Below, piece after piece: positions 41,950 to 52,830 of a stretch of DNA of 64,000 nucleotides. The first letter of the stretch is position 1; each line of letters opens with the position of its first letter. Below the pieces are notes generated by a model. That model did not search any database and was not told where the DNA came from. It worked only from the letters and a program-made list of their open reading frames with translations. Position numbers and translations under genes: made by a program. The DNA is from Eretmocerus hayati (taxonomy: Eukaryota; Arthropoda; Insecta; Hymenoptera; Aphelinidae). The DNA is taken from positions 56,980,454 to 57,044,453 of the forward strand of contig CM056742.1 of NCBI GenBank assembly GCA_029851415.1, read 5' to 3'.

Positions 41950-43245
41950 GATAAAAATACGCTGCTAAATGAGATTAGCAGAATGCATTCTCTTAGCGAA
42001 ATAGTTTAAGAAGTTCACTGGAATTAATGAGAAATTTGCAAAACTGATCAAATTCCAAAATGATGATTGGGATTCCTACAAAATAGTTATATTTTTTAAT
42101 CTAATTTTATTGCATTTTATATCACACTCACAATCCAATGATTGGATCCAACCAATCGATTTAGAATGAGGGAAAAGTATCTCTCTAGTCCATTAAAAGG
42201 TGGATAGATTAGTTGTAGAGGGAGATATGAGGATAAAATGAATTTTAGCTACAATTTTCTTCTAATATTTTGGGTTATTATTACGAGATTCACTTTTAGG
42301 GGAATTAAGATGACCTAAACTGGGGTTTTTCATGGAAGATATGTAGTCTGGTTGAGAGAAAATTTTGATACAGTTGGTGAGAAGATCGTAAAAATGGAGT
42401 TTTTTAAAAAAAATTGGATTTTTCGGGAATAAATTGGATCTTGAATGTATTTAAAAGGATTTTGAAAAATTCGGTATCAACTAATCGATTCAGAACGATG
42501 AAAAAGTATAAACTTAGTTGAGTAAAATTTGTATATATAAGTTTAGGGGGTGGGTAACAGCGGAAAATGAATTTTAGATGCGATTTCCTTCTGATATTTT
42601 GAGTTATTATAAGGAGATTGCCTTTTAGGGGAATTCAGATGACCTAAACTAGGGTTTTCCATGGAATATATGTAGAATGGTTGAGGGCAAATTTTAATAT
42701 AGTTGGTGTAAGGATTATAAAAATGGAGTATTTTGAAAAAATTTGGATTTTTCGGGAATAAATCGGATTTTGAATGTATTAGAACGGATTTTGAGAAAAT
42801 TCGGTGTCAACCAATCGATTTAGAACGATGAAAAAGTATCAACTTAGTTGAGTAAAATTTGAATAAAGTAATTTAGAGGAGAGATATGAGGAAAGTATGA
42901 ATATTGAAAAAAATATTTTTGTATATTTTGAGTTATTTTTTTGAGGAAAATAGTTATCGGGATTTGGGCTACCTAAAGTGAGATTTTTTTAGCAAAACGT
43001 GTAATTTGGTTAAAACAGAATTTCGATAGAATAGGTCTAAACATGCTCAAATTGCTGTTTTTTGTTGGAAATTTTGGTTTTTTTATAAGAATTTACGTTG
43101 ATGGAGTTTGAATGGAATTTCGGTATTAACTAAAAGATAGATTGAGCCAAAAAAACCATAGCTTAGGTAATCAAAATTGAGGTAAGGTGAAGTTAAAAAT
43201 ACGCTGCTAAATGATATTAGCAGAATGCTTTCTCACTTCGGAATG
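41950..43245. repeat. ~331-bp tandem repeat array bracketed by a 40-bp direct repeat
   Basis: Units beginning AACCAATCGATTTAGAA..GA appear near 42155, 42478 and 42810 and share GGAGATATGAGG, AAATGAATTTTAG, TTTTAGGGGAATT, GATGACCTAAACT.GGG and TTGGATTTTTCGGGAATAAAT. A decayed fourth copy follows to about 43140. AAAATACGCTGCTAAATGA.ATTAGCAGAATGC lies just outside both ends (41957 and 43197), like a boundary or target duplication of a larger element. Confidence 0.75.
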
Positions 43246-43324
43246 TGCTTAGACAACAGATTTCAAACATATTTTACAATTGAGATGATTTGTTTATTCT
43301 AAAAATCTTGAAGGATAGAGAATC

Positions 43325-44260
43325 GGCTTCGTAAATTTTGTTCCTCTCGCCGATATCTATCTATTGTAAGTCACGGTTTTTCCTCCAGTCTTATCCCTGG
43401 TTCTCCACGAATTTAACTTTCTCTGTCGTTGTCTGTGTCCGTCTGTGTGTGTGTCTGTGGAACTTCATTTTTCGTCAACGGTTTCTCCTCAGCGTTTCGA
43501 CCGATCTTCCTCAAATTTATGTGAGTGGTAGAGCACCATGTAAAGATGTGCTGAAAGGATTTATAGCCCAATCTATTAAACAGTTCTCGATTAATGAGTA
43601 TCGGAAAATAAAAATGTTAAAATTTTCAAGAAATTATTAGGAGTTTTTAGAATTTATGTCTAGAAAAATTTTATAAGGGAAGTTGAGGTGACCTAATAAA
43701 ATGTTAATCTGGCCATCCTTGATCGATTGGTTAATACGGAATTACGTTAAACTGTATGGGAAAAGAAATGTACATGATTTTTTTTTCATTCATAGAAGAT
43801 TCATGATTTAATTGGTAGAGATAGATATGAATGAAAATTCCACATTAACCAATTGACGGAAAATGATGAAAAAATGGTTGTTTAAGTGACCCAAAATTTG
43901 ATTTGTTGATTTTGAGAAAAGATATTTGAATATAAAATAATCGATTTTTGGAAAATTTTGACATTTTTATCTTCGGATACTCATTAATCGAGAACTGTTT
44001 AATAGATTGGGCTATAAATCCTTTCAGCACATCTTTACATGGTGCTCTACCACTCACATAAATTTGAGAAAGGTCGGTCGAAACGCTGAGGAGAAACCGT
44101 TGACGAAAAATGAAGTTGCACAGACACACACACGGACGGACACTGACAACGACAGAGAAAGTTAAATTCGTGGAGGACCAGGGAGAAGCCTGGAGGAGAA
44201 ACCGTGACTTACAATAGATAGATAGTGGCGAGAGGAACAAAATGTACGAAGCCGATTCGC
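43325..44260. repeat. Large inverted repeat, ~300-bp arms, 330-bp spacer
   Basis: The left arm 43325-43625 (CCTCTCGCCGATATCTATC, TCCACGAATTTAACTTTCTC, AACGGTTTCTCCTCAGCG, GTGGTAGAGCACCATG, TTATAGCCCAATCTATTAAAC) is matched by its inverse at 43960-44250. Both arms encode a similar ~100-residue string when read outward-in, but the composition is poor and I do not regard it as a gene. A third, diverged copy of the arm lies at 44480-44680 in the orientation of the right arm. Confidence 0.8.
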
Positions 44261-44479
44261 TATGAGTGAAGATTTTTAGAATGAAAAATTAATTTGAGTG
44301 GAAAAATTGAGCAAAAATGTCTTGTCACGAATACAACCCTTTCTCTTTGAGAAAGCAAGAGATATTTTAGTATGAAAGTACACAATTTCAGCGATTTTAC
44401 CTCAAAAAACGTTTAAATCAAATTCGATTTGGAGAGGAGACCAGACAAATCACTGGTCTCATCTCTGAGTGATTCTCTA

Positions 44480-44800
44480 CAACTTGTAGAAAAGCAAAAA
44501 TCGATGAAGTGGAGTGTAGAAGAGAAAGCGTGGCGCAAAAAAAAAAACAACACACATACACACACACACGCAGACAAAGGGCCGGAGAGATGAGTCACTG
44601 GGGGGTTTTTAAGGATTATAAGGAGGAAAGTGTTACTTACAATCGTTAGATTTTGGCGAGAGGAATAAGATGGTTGAAGCACTTTTGTGATAAGATGAAT
44701 TATGTTGAAGAAAATATTGAGTTGAATGGAAGAATTGATCAAAAATTTGCTGTGTCGAAAACAAAGCTTTCTCTTTAGAGAAAGCAAAAGAGGAGCTACT
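44480..44800 (-). repeat. Third, diverged copy of the 43.3-44.3 kb arm
   Basis: It shares ACAC..ACACACACGCAGAC, GAAACCGTGACTTACAATAGATAGAT-like and GGCGAGAGGAA.AA.ATG segments with 44100-44245, followed in both copies by AAAAATTGAGCAAAAATG... and a CTTTCTC(T)TT-AGAGAAAG hairpin (44341 and 44769). Period about 425 bp. Confidence 0.6.
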
Positions 44801-45589
44801 ATCTATAAGTGACTAGCCTGTTCCATTAGCCTGTTGTGTCTGAGCTGGTATTCATTGAAAGATCTTTCTCAATCGGAGATAATCAAGGCGTATTTCCTCG
44901 CATGATTAGGAAAGAAATTACCTCAGAAATCGAGACATCTTGATGATGTATCTTCAAATATCGAACGTTGACTCCTGATCTGGCCCATTTCAATAGTTCT
45001 ATCATCTGCATTCCCTGGAGTATACTTCAAGGGATCCGAATTCTATGGGATTCTTCAACTACGGTGAACTCTCCTTCAATAGAATCCTCTTAATCGTGGC
45101 CAATTTTCTTGCGACCGGCAGGACAATAACCACAGGAATGGACCTCCGTTCAGCGAACAACCCCAAGTAGCGGGCAAATTTGATACAAAGGAAGGTGTCC
45201 ACTTTCGGGAGGTTTCACTGTAAAACTATTCCGAGGAGCTTTGTATGATGCCTCTGTCATAGTCTTTGTTGTGCAAGAATGTTTTGTTTAGAAAAATTGA
45301 TGGCTTTGAACTTTCCCTAAGAAAAACTCGATGATTCACAATTTCTCAAAAAACGTGGAGTTCTAACCTGACATACTGTTGAATCTCCTCCAGATAAAAT
45401 GAGATCAGTAGAAAATCTATATGAAAATAGTCACCGACAACAGCTTACATATAAGATCGCCCAGAACCATAGCTCAAGGAACTTTCAGAAACAGTGATAT
45501 TTTTAACATACTTGTCGTACGGGAATGACAACAAAGGAATCTCAAAATCACAACAAATCCATCAATTCATGTACTTCAAATATTTTTGA

Positions 45590-46395
45590 AGTTTCGTTGA
45601 AATCACCGTGATCAACGTTGAAAATTGGGAAGATGTCTCCTTCAGCGGATCACCTACATTTTTGACGCGAGTGATTCGACCACCAAAATTCTCACGGGAT
45701 GTTGCAGATAGTGACAGAGCAGATCGGTACAGAACCTACAATTTCCTCTTCCTGGAGTTTCCTGCACGATCACTTCCGTCCGAGTAACGAGCTTGAAGAG
45801 AAAACTTTGTATTATGCAGACTGCTTATGGAGATAGCAAGACTGGCACCTGTCCCTTCTCCTATATTTCTATTCTAGTGCAAAAATGCACCCAAAAATAT
45901 CACGACACATGGTTTTGACGTTCATGATCTCATCTTTTAGAGTATGTTATGAGATTTTCTTTCAGGTTCGTGAAGTGACGACGATCCCTACATTTTCATC
46001 GAAAGAGTGATTGATTACATGTTTTATTCCCACAGGTTACGTTTGAGGCAAAATTTGTCAGCATTCCCAGAAAGATGAGAAATTTTCACGTTGAAATTAT
46101 TTGGCGCAATATTTCATTGATGCTATTTTACACCAGAATTGAGATAGAGCAAGTAAAACAGCTGCTTAAGTGGGTATCTCCATAAACAGCCAACGTAATA
46201 CAAAGTTTTGTCTCCAAGCTAGTTCCTCGTCAGAAAAGGTCATACTGGGAAGTCTCAAAGAAGGAAATTGTAGGTTCTGAAACAATTGACAGCATCCCGT
46301 GAGAATTCCTGTAATCGGATCTCTCCCATCAAAGTTGTAGATGGATCTACGGGAGAAGGGTTCTTTCGAATTTTTAAATTCGATTATGACGAATG
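45590..46395. repeat. Inverted repeat, ~230-bp arms, ~340-bp spacer
   Basis: The reverse complement of 45600-45845 (CTCCATAAGCAG, GTAATACAAAGTTTT, GAAATTGTAGGTTCTG, CATCCCGTGAGAATT) matches 46180-46395 in order, at roughly 75 percent by eye. It is probably a non-autonomous element. 44800-45590 and 46400-46650 hold no supported gene. Confidence 0.6.
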
Positions 46396-46706
46396 AATTC
46401 CCGTACGGTGAGCTATATCAAAGATAACAATTTTTGTGAGGTCCTATATGATCCATTACTTTTGGTAGGTAGGCTACCTAGGAGAAATGAGTTCAGAGCT
46501 ATGATAAATGAATCGTGGAATTTTGCTTCTTAACATTTACTAAAGTCCTGTCACTATCTCAAATATTCTCTCCAAATCTGACGCCTCCATTATGTTCATG
46601 GTTATCGTATATTAGGAAGTTAGACAATTCTCTAGTTTGAATTTTGTGAATGATTTGAAATGAAACTCTTTACAGTCTACATCTCTGAATCTGTAATCGT
46701 GAGGTT

Positions 46707-46982
46707 ATGGAGGTATCAGTTGATGACTTCCCGAGCATGGAATTCTCCCTATATTGTTCCATGGTTTTTGAGGGGTTTATCGAAAAATATGATGTGTCTG
46801 TTCCTTGCAGGAAAGCTTTACAAGAATGTTTGCCACCGAAGACGGTTTTTACTGAACCAGAAGTACGATCGATCCTCCAAGATATGCTCAACATAAGTGG
46901 CATGAGGTTGGTTTTGATGTTGATCCTCCATTATAGCTGGACACCAGAGGATGTGAGGAATCTCATGCCGAACGTGGCTTGA
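46707..46982 (+). CDS. Unrecognised ORF upstream of Transib-like exons
   Basis: Ninety-one codons from ATG 46707 (DDFPSMEFSLYCSMVFEGF, CRKALQECLPPK, EPEVRSILQDM) preceded by a CTTTACAG acceptor-like site at 46672. It could be an N-terminal exon of the transposase that follows, but no motif confirms this. It ends in TGA 46980-46982. Confidence 0.3.
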   Translation: MEVSVDDFPSMEFSLYCSMVFEGFIEKYDVSVPCRKALQECLPPKTVFTEPEVRSILQDMLNISGMRLVLMLILHYSWTPEDVRNLMPNVA

Positions 46983-47072
46983 GGATTTGACAGTTCAGCT
47001 GGCCACAATAATCCACATCAGAAATGTCAAAACAAGACTCTAGAGTCCAAGAGTCCTCAAACTTCACTGCTG

Positions 47073-47573
47073 GTGACTAGTGTGACAATTATTGAATCAA
47101 CATCATTAGACACTGGAAAAACTTGGTTGAATCCCACACCACAAAGCATACGATTCTGCCGTACCCTGAGGATGTCAATGGAGGAAGAGAGCAGTGGTGC
47201 TATAAGAAATGAGTTCGATCGCGTTGAGAAACAGAAGACTTCTCTTGTTCCTTACGAGTTCAGAACCAAGGACGATTCAGATGTGAGACTCAGTTTTCAC
47301 GTAGAACACACGCTCTTCGATGGAGAAGTGGCAAACGAGCTTGTTGAAAACTCTTCGACGTTTGGATGTCCTATGTGTTTCGAAAAGAATAAAGATTATA
47401 AGGTTTCTGGATCACATTGTCAAGCACACAAAGGAAAATTCCTAAAATTCGGTTCAACACTTCTGCACGCGGAGTTGAAAATGTATTAACAGTTACTGAA
47501 ACTTGGTTAATCCATGAAAATTGCGCACTCTGGGAAGAAAAACCAGGGACAGAAAGGTAATGATTTTTCGAAA
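47073..47573 (+). pseudogene. Transib/RAG1-like transposase, central region, frameshifted
   Basis: Codons 47073-47489 encode WLNPTPQSIRFCRTLRM, a helical region EEESSGAIRNEFDRVEKQK, then HTLFDGEVANELVENSSTFGCPMCFEK, and FGSTLLHAELKM before TAA. This order (NP..S.R.CRP/T.R, D-G-K/E-V/I-x-N-x-L, CxxC, LHA.I.) is the pattern of the zinc-containing insertion between the catalytic Asp residues of Transib/RAG1 transposases. The frame then shifts near 47470: one frame over, coding-like sequence (WLIHENCALWEEKPG) continues to a GTAATG donor-like site at about 47558. The third catalytic block lies downstream at 48828-50313 in duplication copy II, on the same strand. Confidence 0.6.
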
Positions 47574-48059
47574 TCATCAAAATGTTTGTACACAAATAAA
47601 CTATCTATTCAGATTCCAAAGTCAGAGGCAACACGTGATTTTTTCGATGAGAATTGAAAATCAATATCAGTAGAACTATTTTGATGATATCTTAAGTGAT
47701 CTTCGAAGCTGTTCCTGATATATGAGTACGAATTGAGTATGATATGGAAGCAATCAGGAGAGTAATCTTCTCAGAATGCGAAGATGAAAATCAGGATAAT
47801 CCGATCTGAGAAGAACTCTTGGGAAGATAAGAGTCCAACACTCATAGAATTCGAATTTCATTTCTAGTATCCGCTCTCGATTCAAGAGTAATATCGTAAA
47901 AACTTCGAGAGCACTCTTCGCTGTTCTGAAGCTCCTGTTGTAGATGGATCGAGTACTATGGAATAACGTGAGTTGACCTCTCAATGGACTCATTCACTAT
48001 TATTTCGATTCTCGGTCCAAATATCCGCAAATTCGAGGGTTTGATAACCATTCTAGATT

Positions 48060-48770
48060 TTTATAAAGATCCATTCTTCAACTCGGGAAGTTTCGTGGTT
48101 CAAACACTCGCGGCTCTAGCTGCCTTCCTAGTCTATTGGAATTCATCCAACTAGATGAATTTTGGGCCGAGCATCTAACCAATTGCGGGTAATTTCCTGA
48201 GTTTTGGGATCGACTTTTCTGGTAGAAATTCTAGACCAAGCATTCAATTAGTAGCGGATTCGAAAACGTTCGTTCTAGGGATTGATTCTGTCACCGACAG
48301 AATTTTCGGTCGGAGCATCTAGCTATTTAGGGTTTGACAGCCTTCCTAGGTTTTGGGGGTTGATTGTTGAGCTGACAGAATTTTCAGTCCGAGCATCCGG
48401 TTATTGGCCAGATTGATAACCTCCCTGGATTTTGAGAGTTGACTTTTAATCGACTGAATTTCCGGTAAGAGAATTCGGTTATTTGCGGGTTCGATTGCCT
48501 TCCTAGGTTTTGGGCATTGATTGTTATACGGACAGAATTATTATACTGACAGAATTACCGCTCCGAACATCCGGTTATTTACCGGATTGATAGTCTCCCT
48601 AGTTTTTGAGGGTGGATTTCTCTCATCCACAGAATTCTCGGTATGAGCAGCCGGTTATTCAACGGTGAGATAGCCTTCCTAGTTTTTGAGGATTGATTGT
48701 TATACCGACAGGATTCCCAGTCCGAGCATCTGACTATTCGATTATCGTAGTCTTGAAATGTCCTAGCTGA
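48060..48770. repeat. Tandem ~85-90-bp minisatellite (reverse orientation of 34770-35880)
   Basis: GGTTTGACAGCCTTCCTAGG, TTTTGGGGGTTGATTGTT, GACAGAATTTTC.GTCCGAGCATC and CGGTTATT recur about eight times. It sits between the two coding parts of the Transib-like gene, so the minisatellite is part of the duplicated segment. Confidence 0.85.
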
Positions 48771-49302
48771 ACGATCTCACATTGAATATGATTCACCCCT
48801 CATATAGATGATGTTGAAGTCACTACAATGGAGGTGCGATTGGGAATTCATGACAACTTCGGGGTTAGGCCTGACCAAGTTCTCCAGGGCCATGGTACCA
48901 CCAACACTGGCAATCTGGACAGACGGTGTTTTGCAGATCCGAAAAAGTTTGCCGAATGCCTGAAAGTTGATGTTGGATTAGTTGAAAAGAATGCCTTGAG
49001 TTTAAAACTAGCCAAATGCAAGAAACCATTGATTATCGAGAAGTATAGAGATCTGTGTCATAGAACACACAATCTACATTTCCACCCGCGTGAAAGCCAA
49101 CGACTCGTGTATCTTACTCGTGCCACGACTCGTGAAAATGAAACATTACACGACTCGTTGACGAATCACGAGTCGTGTAATGTGTGAAATCAAAATTTTT
49201 GTCTAAATTGCAACTAAAATTTTCAGATGTTTGAACAAAAAGTTTATTAATAAGGGTTGAGCAAAAAAAAATAAAAATTCGCGCGTAGGAGATTTCGGCG
49301 GA

Positions 49303-49372
49303 GACCGGGGCACGAACCCACGATCTTCCGATTACGAGTCGGGCACCTTGCCTCGTGGCCAGCGAGGAAGGT
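49303..49372 (-). other. tRNA-like module, left arm (inverted)
   Basis: Inverse of the right-arm module, with a better T-arm (CGTGGGTTCGTGCCCC on the minus strand). Same CGT anticodon loop. Confidence 0.55.
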
Positions 49373-49708
49373 TGAGAGATGAGTCGTAAGAGGCGTACTA
49401 AAAGTATGGGTCGCTATAGCTATACTTGAAGTAGCCATATAGCAGGTCGCTATATGGCTATTGTTATGTATATATAGTGAGCGTTTCGTTGATGCTCATA
49501 CACTATATATATAAGCAAGCAAAAGATTATACTTATATCTCTTTGTAAGCGGTGAGATGGACCTATCATATATATTATATATATATATAATAAATGATGG
49601 TTTACTATGCATTCATAATAATAGCTATATAGCGACCCGCCAGACTTCAAGTATAGCTATAGCGACCCATACTTTTAGTACGCCTCTTACGACTCATCTC
49701 TCAACCTT

Positions 49709-49778
49709 CCTCGCTGGCCACGAGGCAAGGTGCCCGACTCGTAATCGGAAGATCGTGGGTTTGTGCTCCGGTCTCCGC
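49709..49778 (+). other. tRNA-like module (anticodon-loop CGT), right arm
   Basis: CTGGCCACGAGGCAAGG fits a pol III A box, GCCCGACTCGTAATCGG forms an anticodon arm with loop CTCGTAA (CGT, Thr-like), and CGTGGGTTTGTGCTCC is a degraded B box/T arm. There is no proper acceptor stem, so it is a tRNA-derived sequence, not a tRNA gene. Confidence 0.55.
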
Positions 49779-51142
49779 CGAAATCTCCTACGCGCCAACT
49801 TTTTTTTTTTCTGTTCAACCCTTGTTAATAAACTTTTTGTTCTAAGATCTGGAAATTTTAGTTGCAATTTAGACAAAAATTTTGATTTCACACATTACAC
49901 GACTCGTGACTCGTCAACGAGTCGTGTAATGTTTCATTTTCACGACTCGTTCCACGAGTCGTGGCACGAGCAAGATACACGAGTCGTTGGCTTTCACGCG
50001 GGCAGCTGTATGAGTGGGCAAGTTTGAATCCAAGCTTTCCCAGATTCTTGATGCATTCTTGGGAGGTAGCTAAAGATTTTTCCTTACCTCTGGGATACTA
50101 TGCTGAAGATGCTCAAAAGTCTTGGCACAAATTCCATAAAAAAAACCTCACGGCCATGCGAGGCAGATTGATAGGAAGGATAGATTAAGTAATGCTTCCA
50201 ATCGAGCAAATTTCATGAGTGATCCACTTATCTCCCTACAAGATATTGACCTGAGACTCGCTAGGCATAAAGAGCATGATACAACGCCTGAGATGGAGGA
50301 GTACATCAAATAAACTCATTGTCCTATATTATCTTGATTGAGTTGAGTATGGAAAATGCTGGTCATTATTTTACATTTATCATAACTAATTCCACGGTTT
50401 ATATTTTCTTCGTTGATTGTTGTATATTAGTTTAGCACTGTTGATTAGTTATAATGTTATCGATATACGCGATCTAGTCTCGAAAAATAGTACAAGAATG
50501 GATGATTTCCAAGAATTGGATGCTTGAAATATGAATCAATTTCTTTACTGAAAATTCCTCGCACTAGCTTCATTCATCTTCACCAACAACTCTGCTATCA
50601 CTTCCATCTGAGGATCAACTGGCCATTCTCTCTCTTCCTTCCTAGAGGTTCATTGAGCAACATTACATGGCAGGTGAGCACGGATTTGGCAAATGCTTGA
50701 GAAAAATTGATTCAGGAGCAAAGCGCAGTTTTTGAGAATTTCCGGCGTTTTCCAGGTTTTTTCAGATTTTCCGGATTTTCTGGGCTCGGAAAATCATTTT
50801 CCGTGGAAATATATGGTTGCAGGTTCTTATATAACAGTGAAACTACATTCAAAGCTGGAATGATAATCCACCTGATCTTCATACATAGGTAGTTTTCTCA
50901 TTTCCAGCTCCTACAGGTGTTCCCGACCCCGAAAATGAACATCGATCGAGCAGAACAATTTTCCACGTATGCGCATTGGTCTTACCTCTTATTTCCATTT
51001 TGAATCATAACAAAAGCTTATCTCTATCGAAAATTATGAGGTTTTGCTCGCGAAAGAGTGAGAAAAAGTAAAAACTCCGATAGTGGGCATCACTCGAGCA
51101 ACGCGTGCGCTCTATGGAGTGGCCAGACCTGTCTTTATGATC

Positions 51143-52830
51143 ATTGGCGGGAAACTTTTGAGAACTGGTGACTTTAGGTCTTGGAGCTTTTCCCAAGGGT
51201 TTTCGTATCAGTGATATGATTTCGAAGGGTAATTTGATGTTCTTCCGGGGACCCTCTCGAGAGTTGATCAATCTGATGACGATATGGGGAAGTGATTCAT
51301 AATTAACGCGAAGCTCTCAAATCCTCTAACCTGGTCACCTCCAACTTGAGTTCTTTGTTGGTAGGGTGCGAGAGGACGATTTCGCAAAGGTATCAACTCG
51401 AAGGTGACCAAGTTTGGACTAATTCCATGTAAGATCAAACAGTCGAAAATTGCTCAAGTCTCGAATCTCTTCCAGAATGAGATATATGTTCCTGAGGACA
51501 AATTAACGAGACACGTATTTCTGCGTTTTGCTCCATCATGCTCTTACTAGAATCTTCTGAACTCTTTTCATTCAATGGGCATTACGTGAAATCAGCAACT
51601 TTTGATCGATATAGATGCAATTCTCCGTGTGTAATGACCTTCGTGGAAATAAGACTTGTTCAGGGGGGTCAAGTAATTGATATTTCACCAGGAGATCTTG
51701 GTACAGGGACACAATCAGTAAGCAGGATCCACAAAAATTGATTTTGGCCGGAATCGAGAAAAGTTGAGTAGCTCAAAATAATCATCCTCAATTCTGATGG
51801 GAAATCTTCTGTAAACTCGTTGAAACATGAGGAACAGAATGTACTTGGTCCAGTTCGCGCGACGTGGTGCGGAGTGGCGCTAAAGATCATTCCCTGTATT
51901 TAATCGTTGAAATTTCCTTTTCATGATCGATCAGACAGATTGAGTTCGTAATGAGTCCCTGGAGTACTCCGTCCATACTTCGACGCTCTCATTCACGCTG
52001 ATGGCTGTAGGAGACTGATTCCCTCGTTTCTCATTGCATTCATTTCATTTGAAAGACAGGATATACTCCGTGTCATACTTGTCTCGAATAATAACACAAG
52101 TCTGATATCATAGATGAGTGAAACTTGTATTTGATGGCATCAGAGTATCATAATATCAATCCGCAATTTAAAAGAAACAAGTTTTAACGACCAAATCTCG
52201 AAAATGATTCCTAGTGCCACTCTGCGCCATGTCGCGCGAACCGGACCAAGTTTATTTCGTTCCTCGTGTTTTGACAAGTTCACAGGAAATTCCCCATCAA
52301 AATTGAGGATGATTATTTCGAGCTACTCAACTTTCCTCGATTCCGGCCAAGATCAATTTTTGTGGATTCTGCTCACTGATTGTGTTCTTGTACCAAGATT
52401 TTCTGGTGCAATATCTATTACTTGCCCCCCCCCCCCGAACAAGTCTTATCTCCACAAAGATCAATACACACGGAAAATTGCATCTATATCGATCAAATTC
52501 AACCACTCAATGGAAAAAATTCGAAACAGTCGAGTCAGAGCATGATGGGGCAAACCGCAAAAAAAAGTGTCCCATACATTTTTCTTAGGAACATATATTT
52601 CATCCTGGAACATATTTGAGACTTGGGCAATTTTCGACTGTCTGATCTTACATGGAATTGGCCGAGGATTTGGGAGTTGTGAATTACTTTGCATGCCGTC
52701 ATCAGATTGCCCAACTCTCGGAAGGGTCCCCGTACAGACATCCATTCCTTTTTTCAAATCATGTTGACAATCCGTAAAACCTTTCAAAAGAATTCCAAGA
52801 CCTCAAGTCACCAGTTTCTGGGAGTTCCTC
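51143..52830. repeat. 1.7-kb inverted repeat (foldback), arms ~600-750 bp, ~300-bp spacer
   Basis: GAACTGGTGACTTTAGGTCTTGG near 51157 mirrors CCAAGACCTCAAGTCACCAG near 52793; CCATGTAAGATCAAACAGTCG mirrors CGACTGTCTGATCTTACATGG; CGATATAGATGCAATTCTCC mirrors its inverse at 52474; and TTGGTCCAGTTCGCGCGACG mirrors 52224-52248. Pairing is continuous but imperfect. ORFs on either strand reflect each other and I do not accept them as genes. The right flank (52790-53000) carries the minisatellite seen at 32070-32375. Confidence 0.8.

Larger units (their letters stand above)
49085..50002. mobile_element. 918-bp near-perfect palindromic element with tRNA-like arms
   Basis: Ends CCCGCGTGAAAGCCAACGAC and its inverse. 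Arms of about 390 bp pair almost base for base. Subterminal DNA repeats the word ACGACTCGTG several times in both orientations, giving nested small palindromes (49105-49185, 49890-49990). Each arm contains a T-rich/A-rich run, an A/B-box tRNA-like module and TATAGCGACC words; the ~130-bp centre is TA-rich. CA lies directly outside both ends (49083-49084 and 50003-50004), and the empty site is present in copy I near 34029. No ORF with a domain. Confidence 0.85.
48828..50313 (+). pseudogene. Transib/RAG1-like transposase C-terminal part, split by a 918-bp palindromic element
   Basis: From ATG 48828: LGIHDNFGVRPDQVLQ, GHGTTNTGNLDRRC, a helical linker up to CHRTHNLH at 49080, then the insertion 49085-50002, then coding resumes with QLYEWASLNPSF, LPLGYYAEDAQKSWHKFHKKN and, after a frame loss at an A8-type run near 50140, NRANFMSDPLIS-equivalent sequence in another frame to about 50313. 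Unlike copy I the early in-frame stop is absent. The acidic residue in the EDAQ block corresponds by pattern to the catalytic Glu of RAG1/Transib. The protein would have cut and joined transposon ends in a hairpin-type reaction if intact; it is clearly dead now. Confidence 0.6.
48060..51050 (+). repeat. Inverted segmental duplication, copy II
   Basis: Reverse-orientation partner of 33030-35880. The match breaks only at the private insertions. Similarity seems to end near 51060 on the right; on the left it fades in the minisatellite. Confidence 0.8.

Noticed and set aside
43338..44240. Pair of ~100-130-codon ORFs with near-identical products
   Set aside because: They are the two arms of an inverted repeat read in opposite directions. 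Composition includes translated (TG)n and there are no conserved domains.
49303..49778. Two tRNA-Thr genes
   Set aside because: The anticodon and T-arm regions are recognisable, but acceptor stems and proper D-arm geometry are missing, and both copies lie inside palindrome arms. Called tRNA-like only.
51538..52787. Mirror-image ORFs around 52 kb
   Set aside because: They arise from the arms of the 1.7-kb inverted repeat. Each has a degenerate counterpart and none shows a motif.
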